Source: Verrucomicrobiia bacterium
Lineage (GTDB): Bacteria > Verrucomicrobiota > Verrucomicrobiia > JABWAM01
Direction of reading: 5' to 3'
NCBI GenBank assembly: GCA_013360985.1
Contig: JABWAM010000009.1
Span: 1-21,225, forward strand
Length of the DNA stretch: 21,225 nt
Each line of letters starts with the position of its first letter. Within the stretch, counting starts at the first letter, position 1. Positions 15,518 to 21,225 of the stretch are shown piece by piece. The position numbers and the translations under genes are program-made. The notes below the pieces were generated by a model, which was given only the letters and a program-made list of their open reading frames with translations, ran no database searches and was not told the DNA's origin.

Positions 15518-16542
15518 AAGCTCTCCGCCCCTTCCCCAAACAGAACTGGAAATTCAACCGGGCCATCCGCGCGGAGTTCCGCCGACGCGGGTTCTTCGCC
15601 GAGCCGGGCCACTATCTCAAGGATCACACCTGGATCGAGCACGAGGGACGGTGGCACGTGTTCTTCATCCGCGGCGTCGAAGTCGGCGCCTTCACCGGCA
15701 CGCGCGACCGCTGGGTCGGCCACGCGTCAACCGTCGACTTCATCCAATGGAAAATTCACACGCCCGTTCCGATGAACGGCGCGCCGTCCATCATCCGCTG
15801 CGGCCGATTGTTTTATCTCTACGCCAACCAGAAGGCGGACGACCCGAACGCGCCCGGTATCTGCCTTGCCACCTCGCCGGACCTCGAGCGCTGGACGGCG
15901 CATGAAAAATATCCCGTCTATTTCCCAAACCCGAAACTCTACGGCCGCCCCGGCATCCAGCATTGCCGGGATTACCATGTGATGCCGTTCGAGGGCGGCT
16001 ACCTGATGTTGTTCGCCGAGATCACCAAGGACGCGCTCGGCTGCGTCGGCGCGATTCGATCGAAGAACCTGCTCGATTGGGAAGACCTCGGCCCGATCTT
16101 CAAACTGGACAAACCCGGCTGGGGTCACGCGCAATGGGAACGCGTCGGCTACGGCATCCCCGAGTCGCCGTTCCTCCTGGAGAAAGACGGGCGGTGGCAC
16201 TTGCTGATCACCGACAATCTTCACACGCGCACCTACCGGCTCTGGTCGGATCACCCGCTGAAAGGCTGGTCGTGGAAGCGCAGCGCCTTCTTCCACGGCG
16301 CGCCGACAGGCTGGGACTGGGCGGGCGAGCCACGCATGGATCCATCCGCCGCCGCCGGCGTCTCCGCGGCCTACGAACTGTTCGAAACGCAATTCGGCTG
16401 GCTGGTGAGCTACTATTTCTACGATCCCGTCGAAAAGAAGAGCGTCCTGCGCGTCGAACCGGTCGCATGGCGCGACGGCCATCCCTTCATTCAGCCGCGG
16501 TGGAAGCATTGGCCAAACAAGAAGCCAGGGGGGGTGATTTGA
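15511..16542 (+). CDS. GH32/43-clan five-bladed beta-propeller glycoside hydrolase
   Basis: From GTG 15511 the protein has 343 residues and no signal peptide. It has the repeated blade pattern of the GH32/43/62/68/117 superfamily, such as GRWHVFFIRG, GRLFYLYANQ and DGRWHLLITD. The three acidic positions of the clan can be read: Asp38 in LKDHTWIEHEG as base or nucleophile, Asp154 in HCRDYHV as the transition-state aspartate, and Glu218 in GIPESPFLLEKDG as the acid. It resembles GH43/GH117-type exo-enzymes acting on arabinose, xylose or anhydrogalactose, but I cannot assign a family. The frame continues upstream to an ATG at 15409. Those 34 extra codons are pure repeat sequence (copy A), so the GTG at the end of the repeat is taken as the start. 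Confidence 0.75.
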   Translation: MKQALRPFPKQNWKFNRAIRAEFRRRGFFAEPGHYLKDHTWIEHEGRWHVFFIRGVEVGAFTGTRDRWVGHASTVDFIQWKIHTPVPMNGAPSIIRCGRLFYLYANQKADDPNAPGICLATSPDLERWTAHEKYPVYFPNPKLYGRPGIQHCRDYHVMPFEGGYLMLFAEITKDALGCVGAIRSKNLLDWEDLGPIFKLDKPGWGHAQWERVGYGIPESPFLLEKDGRWHLLITDNLHTRTYRLWSDHPLKGWSWKRSAFFHGAPTGWDWAGEPRMDPSAAAGVSAAYELFETQFGWLVSYYFYDPVEKKSVLRVEPVAWRDGHPFIQPRWKHWPNKKPGGVI

Positions 16543-16658
16543 ACCGCGAATGGACGCGAATGGACGCGAATATTCAGATGGTTTGGGTTCGGTTTCTGGA
16601 AACAATTCGCGTTCATTCGCGTTCATTCGCGGTTTAAAATTATCGGACAACATGAAGC
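16542..16658. repeat. dispersed palindromic repeat, copy B
   Basis: The left arm 16542-16571 (AACCGCGAAT then GGACGCGAAT twice) and the right arm 16605-16634 (ATTCGCG, TTCATTCGCG twice, GTT) pair over all 30 positions if two G-U pairs are allowed. Those two are wobble pairs in a + strand RNA and would be A-C mismatches in a - strand RNA. The 33-base centre contains GTTTC-TG-GAAAC, a second hairpin. The element ends TATCGGACAACATGAAGC, carrying the start codon of the next gene, and its first A (16542) is the last base of the TGA stop of the propeller gene. Confidence 0.9.
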
Positions 16659-17476
16659 GAAACTTCTTTCATCCCATCGTTTCGCCTCCGTCCAGATCCG
16701 GGCGGGCGGTTTCCTTTCGTCGCTCGCTCGGGCGGCGGCCTCCTCTCCATGCGTTGCGCGTCGAGCGCGTGGAGCGTCAGGAGTTCGCCGACTACATCCG
16801 CGAGAAGATCCTCTACACCCTCGAACCCGACCTGGCGACGGTCGCGTGGGTCTGTCGACCCCAAAAGGCGGGGCGATGGCCGGCGGTGCTGTGCTGCCAC
16901 GGCGCGGGGCCGGGCAAAGACCCGCTCGTCGGATTCTGGAACGGACGAGAGTGCCTCGAGTACCACAAGAATTCCGCCGTCCGTCTCGCGCGACGCGGCT
17001 ACGTGACGCTTGCGCCTGAACGGCGCGGCTTTGGCGAGTGCGCGGAACGGCCCTACAACCAGCAGTTCGAGCAATACTTGCGCGCGCTGGATGCGTTTTA
17101 TCTCCGCACGCGCGGCGTCTCGCGCGTCGCGCTCGATACGTGGGATATGACGCGCGCGGTGGACGTGTTGACGCGGCGCGCCGAGGTGGATGCGGAACGG
17201 ATCGGTTGCCTCGGCGTCTATGACGGCGCGACGGTCGCCGCCGGCGCCGCCGCGTTGGATCCCCGAATCAAGGCGGTCTGCGTAGCTTGTCCAACAGACG
17301 ACCTCGCCCCCTTGCGGCTCGTAGCCCCTCGGCCGGTGCAAATTCAAATCGCCAACGCGGGTCCGCCCGCGCCCCGGAATCTGCGCTGGCGCCACGCGCG
17401 TCGGCATGTGTTCGACGGCGTAATCGAAGTCGATTTCCCCGCGATGGCGGATTGGATGGATCGTTTCCTGCGATGA
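16652..17476 (+). CDS. alpha/beta-hydrolase-fold protein lacking the catalytic triad (probable pseudoenzyme)
   Basis: From ATG 16652 at the end of repeat copy B the protein has 274 residues and no signal peptide. It keeps the fold landmarks of the acetyl xylan esterase/dienelactone hydrolase group: VAWVCRPQKAGRWPAVLCCHG (64-83 in part) and IGCLGVYDGATVAAGAAALD (184-203). Compared with the next gene, the nucleophile elbow GCSFGG is here GVYDG, so Ser becomes Tyr190. The Asp-bearing GDYDPSFP is ANAGPPAP, and the His of FDGCHEIHAP is Ile258 in FDGVIEVDFP. All three triad positions are therefore lost, and about 45 residues of the cap region are missing. The frame is intact with normal codon use, so it is more likely a repurposed paralogue than a decaying gene. 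The frame upstream to 16550 is repeat sequence and was excluded. Confidence 0.7.
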   Translation: MKRNFFHPIVSPPSRSGRAVSFRRSLGRRPPLHALRVERVERQEFADYIREKILYTLEPDLATVAWVCRPQKAGRWPAVLCCHGAGPGKDPLVGFWNGRECLEYHKNSAVRLARRGYVTLAPERRGFGECAERPYNQQFEQYLRALDAFYLRTRGVSRVALDTWDMTRAVDVLTRRAEVDAERIGCLGVYDGATVAAGAAALDPRIKAVCVACPTDDLAPLRLVAPRPVQIQIANAGPPAPRNLRWRHARRHVFDGVIEVDFPAMADWMDRFLR

Positions 17477-18498
17477 AAACCCGACGCATCTACACGACGC
17501 ACGATTGGCTCGCGGCCATGGCTCGCCACGCGCGCCCCTCCCTGCGGTTCACAGGGCGAACGCGGCGGGATTACGCGCAATGGCGGCGGCGTTTCGCGCG
17601 GCGTTACCGGGAAATGCTGGGACGTTTCCCCGCGCGCGTGCCGCTGCGATCGTCGGTGCTGGAACGGCGCGCGTTCGACGGCTACGTCCGCGAGAAGGTC
17701 GTGTTCGATTCGGAACGCTTCATGTCGGTGCCGGCCTGGGTCTGCCTTCCCAAACGCCGCGGAAAACATCCCGCCGTGATCTGCGCGCATGGGCACGGCG
17801 CGGGCGGCGGGAGCATGGTCGGCCTGGACCGTCGAGGAAACCCTCTCTACGACTACGCCAAGCAGCTCGCCTCGCGCTTGGCCGAGGCTGGTTACGTCGC
17901 CATCGCGCCGGACTGGCGGGCGTTCGGCGCGCGTTATGAACCGCCCGAGCGCGATCCTGCGCCGCGCGACCTCTGCAATCTCGCGCACCTCGTCGCCGAA
18001 CATTTCGGGTACCATCAACTCGCGCTCAACATCTGGGACGCGATGCGCACGGTGGACTATCTGACGACCCGCCGCGACGTGGACGCGACGCGCCTCGGCT
18101 GCGTCGGCTGTTCGTTTGGCGGAACGATGACGATGTTCCTGGCGGCGACCGATTCGCGGATCAAGGCTGCGTGCGTCAGCGGATATCTCGCGGAAACCGC
18201 CGGAAGCCTGGCCGCATGGAGCACCTGCGGCTCCCAGGTGTTGCCGGACCTGTTGCGTTGGGGCGACCGCGCCGAGGTCGCCGGGTTGATCTGTCCGCGG
18301 CCGCTGCTGATTCAGGTCGGCGACTACGATCCGAGTTTTCCCGCGCGATCCGCCCTGCGCGAGTACGCGCGATTGAAAAGCATCTATTCCGCCGCGGGCG
18401 CGGGAGCGAGGCTCGCCCTGAATCGGTTCGACGGATGCCATGAAATCCATGCGCCTCCAATCCTCGCGTGGTTCGATCGTTGGCTGCGCGCCGGCTGA
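17473..18498 (+). CDS. alpha/beta hydrolase, acetyl-xylan-esterase/dienelactone-hydrolase type
   Basis: The protein has 341 residues, starts at an ATG overlapping the previous stop (ATGA), and has no signal peptide. The HG oxyanion segment ICAHGHGAGGG (103-113) is followed by the nucleophile elbow GCSFGG with Ser214. The acid is Asp284 or Asp286 in QVGDYDPSFP, and His323 lies in FDGCHEIHAPP, so the triad is complete. Members of this group remove acetyl or other acyl groups from sugars, or cleave small esters. In this operon deacetylation of imported oligosaccharides is the likely role. It is the last gene of the carbohydrate run and a paralogue of the gene before it; shared segments include FDGYVREKV against FADYIREKI and DSRIKA against DPRIKA. 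Confidence 0.8.
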   Translation: MKTRRIYTTHDWLAAMARHARPSLRFTGRTRRDYAQWRRRFARRYREMLGRFPARVPLRSSVLERRAFDGYVREKVVFDSERFMSVPAWVCLPKRRGKHPAVICAHGHGAGGGSMVGLDRRGNPLYDYAKQLASRLAEAGYVAIAPDWRAFGARYEPPERDPAPRDLCNLAHLVAEHFGYHQLALNIWDAMRTVDYLTTRRDVDATRLGCVGCSFGGTMTMFLAATDSRIKAACVSGYLAETAGSLAAWSTCGSQVLPDLLRWGDRAEVAGLICPRPLLIQVGDYDPSFPARSALREYARLKSIYSAAGAGARLALNRFDGCHEIHAPPILAWFDRWLRAG

Positions 18499-18565
18499 AA
18501 TTCTGAAACGCCCGCGCGTCTCCCCTTCGCGCTTCCGGGGTCTGACGCCTCTTCCGGAGTCGTCA

Positions 18566-18594
18566 CTCGACGCGAGCGCTCGCGCGCCGTCGAG
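18566..18594 (+). terminator. possible hairpin terminator without T-tract
   Basis: CTCGACG at 18566-18572 pairs with CGTCGAG at 18588-18594, and the middle holds GCGAGCGCTCGC, itself a palindrome. It follows the last gene of the long operon by about 70 bases. The lack of a T-tract makes intrinsic termination uncertain. Confidence 0.3.
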
Positions 18595-18658
18595 GTCCGC
18601 CGATGAGACGCCGACTTGAACCTCGTCGCCCGCATCTTTCCCAGTTTCTCAGTGATGA

Positions 18659-18672
18659 AGGAGGCGCCTCCT
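18659..18672. promoter_or_regulatory. 14-base perfect palindrome, possible operator
   Basis: AGGAGGCGCCTCCT reads the same on both strands. It lies just before the AT-rich patch upstream of the MoxR gene. Binding by a dimeric regulator is possible but not shown. Confidence 0.25.
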
Positions 18673-18686
18673 CCTCCCGCCTATGC

Positions 18687-18722
18687 TTAAAACCTTTTAA
18701 TCCCATTTTAACGCCTCTTTAA
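18687..18722. promoter_or_regulatory. AT-rich promoter region with four phased TTAA motifs
   Basis: TTAA occurs at 18687, 18697, 18708 and 18719, spaced 10, 11 and 11 bases, each within a run such as TTAAAA or TTTTAA and separated by C-rich bases. The helical phasing places all four on one face of DNA. It is the only AT-rich patch between the two gene clusters and lies about 70 bases before the MoxR start, consistent with a promoter or a bent or UP-like element. Confidence 0.35.
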
Positions 18723-18790
18723 GGCCGGACGATTAGCTTGGGGTCGCATCCATCAACCCACGCCTCCGCCAACCATCACCCCATCGCCTC

Positions 18791-19780
18791 ATGAACTCCA
18801 GCATCCAAGCCATCAACGAACACGTCCAGCGCGCCGCTTCCTGGGTGCCTCCGCTCCAGCAAGAGGTGGGACGCGTGATCATCGGTCAGAAAGATCTCGT
18901 CGACCGCCTCCTCGTCGGACTAATCGCCAACGGGCATCTCCTCCTCGAAGGCGTGCCGGGCCTCGCGAAAACTCTCGCGCTGAAAACCCTCGCGGGCGCG
19001 ATCAACGCGAAGTTCCAACGCATCCAGTTCACCCCCGACATGTTGCCCGCCGACATCGTCGGCACGCTCGTTTACAACCCGCGCGACGGCAACTTCACTC
19101 AGAAGCGCGGCCCCGTCTTCGCGAACCTCATCCTTGCCGATGAAATCAACCGCGCGCCGGCCAAAGTCCAGAGCGCCCTGCTCGAAGCGATGCAGGAACG
19201 GCAGGTCACCCTCGGCGAGGAGACCTTGCCCCTGCCCGATCCCTTCCTCGTCCTCGCCACGCAGAACCCCATCGAACAGGAGGGCACCTATCCGCTCCCC
19301 GAAGCCCAGGTGGACCGCTTCATGCTCAAGCTCCGCGTGAATTATCCCACCCGCCCCGAAGAGCGCGCCATCCTTGACCGCATGGCAACCACCGCGCCGT
19401 CGCTCGACGTGCGACGCGTCCTGGATCCCGAGCACATCGTCGCCTCGCGCCAGGCCGTGGACAGCATCTACGTGGACGACAAGGTGAAGGACTACATCGT
19501 CGAGTTGGTCTTCGCCACGCGCGATCCGAAAGCCCACCGTCTCGATCTCGAGCCGTACATCCAGTTCGGCGCCTCGCCGCGCGCGACGATCAACCTCACC
19601 CTCGCCGCAAAGGCGTGGGCGTTTCTCCAAGGACGCGGCTACGTGACGCCGCAGGACGTAAAATCCATCGCCCCCGACATCTTCCGCCACCGCGTCATCG
19701 CGAGCTACGAAGCCGAGGCGGAAAACCTCACCAGCGACGACCTCGTCCGCCGCATCCTTGACGCGGTCCCCGTTCCTTGA
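18791..19780 (+). CDS. MoxR-family AAA+ ATPase
   Basis: The protein has 329 residues, the normal size of the family. Walker A is GVPGLAKT (54-61), with Lys60 binding phosphate. Walker B is LILADEINRAP (113-123), with Asp117 and Glu118. Sensor 1 is ATQNPIEQEGTYPLPEAQVD (156-175), the signature of MoxR proteins. The C-terminal lid from about residue 240 includes a GASPRATINL segment. MoxR ATPases act as chaperones, often with von Willebrand A domain proteins; the DUF58 protein downstream is the usual partner. Roles in envelope or metalloenzyme maturation and stress response are known for the family. No Shine-Dalgarno sequence precedes the ATG. Confidence 0.95.
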   Translation: MNSSIQAINEHVQRAASWVPPLQQEVGRVIIGQKDLVDRLLVGLIANGHLLLEGVPGLAKTLALKTLAGAINAKFQRIQFTPDMLPADIVGTLVYNPRDGNFTQKRGPVFANLILADEINRAPAKVQSALLEAMQERQVTLGEETLPLPDPFLVLATQNPIEQEGTYPLPEAQVDRFMLKLRVNYPTRPEERAILDRMATTAPSLDVRRVLDPEHIVASRQAVDSIYVDDKVKDYIVELVFATRDPKAHRLDLEPYIQFGASPRATINLTLAAKAWAFLQGRGYVTPQDVKSIAPDIFRHRVIASYEAEAENLTSDDLVRRILDAVPVP

Positions 19781-19812
19781 ACCCCGCTCGCCATTTTACC
19801 CAACTCGAAACC

Positions 19813-20022
19813 ATGAAACTCCTCCGACTAAAACCCATCCACGGAATTCATCAGATGCTGCGAAGGTACAGCGACGTCGCCACGCCGCGCACCGGCCACA
19901 TTCGTCCCCGTCTGCAGCCTCACCGCTGGCGCCGCCAGCCTCCCGCCTCGCAGAGCGGACGGCGTATCTTGGGAGAGGACCTCGGCGCGCCGGTCTATCT
20001 TCGCGAGCATCCGGAATTCTGA
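19813..20022 (+). CDS. possible small basic protein between the MoxR and DUF58 genes
   Basis: ATG 19813 opens a 69-residue frame rich in Arg, His and Pro with no recognised domain, signal peptide or membrane segment. It fills most of an unusual 329-base gap between two genes that are normally adjacent. No good ribosome site precedes it; a TTG at 19777 in the same frame is a longer option. A hairpin (GCTGGC 19925-19930 with GCCAGC 19934-19939) lies inside. It may be a real small gene or simply non-coding spacer. Confidence 0.25.
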   Translation: MKLLRLKPIHGIHQMLRRYSDVATPRTGHIRPRLQPHRWRRQPPASQSGRRILGEDLGAPVYLREHPEF

Positions 20023-20109
20023 CCCATGCGCCATCTCCTTGAAGTTTCCTCGCCGAGATCGAGCCGACAAACCTCGCCGGCTTGAACGATCGAAGAGCCC
20101 TCTCCCCCC

Positions 20110-20994
20110 ATGAACCCAGCGTCCGCCCGCGAGATCCTCCGCAAGGTGCGTCATGTCGAGATCCGCACTCGCCGCCTCGTCACCGACGCGCTTGCGGGCC
20201 AGTACCACTCGGTCTTCAAAGGGCGCGGGATGAACTTCGAGGAGGTTCGCGAGTACGTGCCGGGCGACGAGGTGCGTTCCATTGACTGGAACGTGACCGC
20301 CCGCAGCGGACGTCCTTTCGTGAAGAAGTTCACCGAAGAACGCGAACTCACGATCCTCCTCCTCGTAGACGTGAGCGGCTCGAACGACTTCGGATCGACC
20401 ACGCAGAGCAAACGCGAACTCGCCGCGGAACTCGGCAGCGTGCTCGCCTTCTCTGCAATCCGAAACAACGACAAGGTGGGCGTGATCCTGTTCACCGATC
20501 GGATTGAACTCTACATTCCTCCGCGCAAAGGGCGTTCCCATGTGCTCCGCGCGATCCGCGACATCCTTTTCCACGAACCCAAGGGGCGCGGCACCGCCCT
20601 CGGCGCCGCGCTCGATTTCACGGTGCGGATCGCCAGCCGCCGCGCCGTGATGTTCCTCATCTCGGATTTCCAGGACACCGGCTACGAGACCCCGCTGCGC
20701 ATCGCCGCCCGACGGCACGATCTGGTGGCTGTCCACGTGCGCGACCGCCGCGAACAAGCGCTCCCTTCCCTCGGACTCCTCACCGTCGAAGACCCCGAGA
20801 CCGGCGAACAATGCCTCCTCGAAACGAACCGGCGCGAAACTCGCCTCAAGTTCTCCGAACTCGCCGAGGCGCACCAGAGCACGCTCCGCTCCACGCTGCG
20901 TCATGCGGGCGTTGACGCCCTCGACCTGGAAACCGGCGCATCGTACATCGCCCCTCTGACGCGCTTCTTCGCGCGCCGCGCCCGCCGACGATGA
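20110..20994 (+). CDS. DUF58-family protein with von Willebrand A-like domain
   Basis: The protein has 294 residues. The family signature is complete: GRGMNFEEVREYVPGDEVR (38-56), then SIDWNVTARSGRPFVKKF and EERELTI. A von Willebrand A-like domain follows with the MIDAS residues Asp87, Ser89 and Ser91 in DVSGS. No membrane segment is seen, so it is the short cytosolic form. DUF58 proteins are partners of MoxR ATPases. Its stop overlaps the next start (ATGA). The ATG at 20110 follows a pyrimidine run without a ribosome site, but it is the first start that keeps the family's usual beginning. Confidence 0.92.
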   Translation: MNPASAREILRKVRHVEIRTRRLVTDALAGQYHSVFKGRGMNFEEVREYVPGDEVRSIDWNVTARSGRPFVKKFTEERELTILLLVDVSGSNDFGSTTQSKRELAAELGSVLAFSAIRNNDKVGVILFTDRIELYIPPRKGRSHVLRAIRDILFHEPKGRGTALGAALDFTVRIASRRAVMFLISDFQDTGYETPLRIAARRHDLVAVHVRDRREQALPSLGLLTVEDPETGEQCLLETNRRETRLKFSELAEAHQSTLRSTLRHAGVDALDLETGASYIAPLTRFFARRARRR

Positions 20995-21225
20995 GCACGC
21001 TCCTTTTCATGCGTCAGACGCTCCGTTCCTGGGGCGCGCTCCTCGCGATGACCCTCGCCCTGAGTTTGCCGTCGCGCGTTCTCTCCGCGCTGCCTGCGGT
21101 TGCGCCGACGAACGACATCCGCGACATCCGCGGCGTAGTGCCCGTACCCACCTCATGGAAAGGGCTGGCCTGGACGGCCGCGGCGCTCGGACTCGCCGCG
21201 GCCTCCGTCGCCTTCGCGCGTTGGC
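20991..21225 (+). CDS. N-terminal part of a membrane-anchored protein of the MoxR/DUF58 cluster (3' end outside window)
   Basis: The ATG overlaps the DUF58 stop. The 78 visible residues start with a signal-peptide-like segment (RSWGALLAMTLALSLPSRVLSA). Next comes DIRDIRGVVPVP, then a hydrophobic span beginning WKGLAWTAAALGLAAA. A DIRDI...VPVP segment just before a membrane helix is typical of the small membrane protein that follows MoxR and DUF58 genes in many bacteria (DUF4381-like). The rest is cut off, so the assignment is by position and this short motif. Confidence 0.65.
   Translation, partial: MSTLLFMRQTLRSWGALLAMTLALSLPSRVLSALPAVAPTNDIRDIRGVVPVPTSWKGLAWTAAALGLAAASVAFARW

Larger units (their letters stand above)
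18499..18790 (+). other. 292-base intergenic region before the MoxR cluster
   Basis: No gene is visible. The region contains a GC-rich inverted repeat at 18566-18594, a 14-base perfect palindrome at 18659-18672, and an AT-rich patch at 18687-18722 with four phased TTAA motifs. The end of one transcription unit and the promoter of the next are expected here. Confidence 0.5.

Noticed and set aside
13185..15566. 793-codon open frame on the - strand opposite the GH42-like gene
   Set aside because: It is a shadow of GC-rich codon use; composition is unlike a real protein and the + strand frame has recognisable motifs. Its first residues come from the palindromic repeat.
15727..16653. 308-codon - strand frame starting in repeat copy B
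   Set aside because: Its start is only the reverse reading of the palindrome, and the rest is antisense to a convincing propeller gene.
18566..18594. Standard intrinsic terminator after the carbohydrate operon
   Set aside because: The stem is good but no T-tract follows, so it is listed only as a low-confidence hairpin.
1..21225. tRNA, rRNA or transposase genes
   Set aside because: I looked for conserved rRNA segments, cloverleaf-like sequences with TTCGANTC-type arms and transposase motifs, and saw none; a covariance search would be needed to exclude small RNAs.

Overview
The window is GC-rich and every supported gene lies on the + strand. Several traits point to the PVC group, most likely Verrucomicrobiota or a close relative such as Kiritimatiellota or Lentisphaerota. 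These are a PEP-CTERM surface protein with T5SS/PEP-CTERM-type repeats, a pseudopilin with the H-X9-DG motif, a LacI-type sugar regulator next to a large set of unusual glycoside hydrolases, and a dispersed palindromic repeat that reads as MDAN...IRG-like peptides. The placement is inference; there is no rRNA or marker gene.

Layout. (1) 1-642: the 3' part of a LacI-family regulator. (2) 643-1048: a 406-base gap with a promoter-like TTGACA, a small inverted repeat that could be an operator, and two strong leader hairpins. (3) 1049-18498: ten co-directional genes, mostly overlapping or a few bases apart, read here as one long carbohydrate operon. In order they are a secreted repeat-rich PEP-CTERM protein, an H-X9-DG pseudopilin, a secreted carbohydrate-binding-like protein, a GH127-like alpha/alpha barrel enzyme, a 1270-residue secreted LamG + CBM9-like + DUF6067-like protein, a GH95-like enzyme, a GH42-like TIM-barrel protein, a GH32/43-clan beta-propeller enzyme, and two tandem alpha/beta hydrolases, the first of which lacks all three catalytic residues. 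(4) 18499-18790: a gap with a hairpin, a 14-base palindrome and four helically phased TTAA motifs. (5) 18791-21225: the start of a MoxR AAA ATPase / DUF58 / membrane-anchored protein cluster, cut by the window end.

How the genes may work together. The LacI-type regulator probably senses a sugar and controls the operon. PEP-CTERM, pseudopilin and CBM-like proteins would be at the cell surface or exported and the LamG/CBM9/DUF6067 protein is exported. The GH127-, GH95-, GH42- and GH43-like enzymes have no visible signal peptide and would act inside the cell on imported oligosaccharides. Fucose-, arabinose- or galactose-containing glycans are plausible substrates, but only by family analogy. No transporter and no SusC/SusD pair is present.

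The most unusual feature is a pair of about 117-base palindromic repeats (15401 and 16542) placed exactly at two gene junctions. Each supplies or overlaps the stop codon of the gene before it and carries the start codon of the gene after it.
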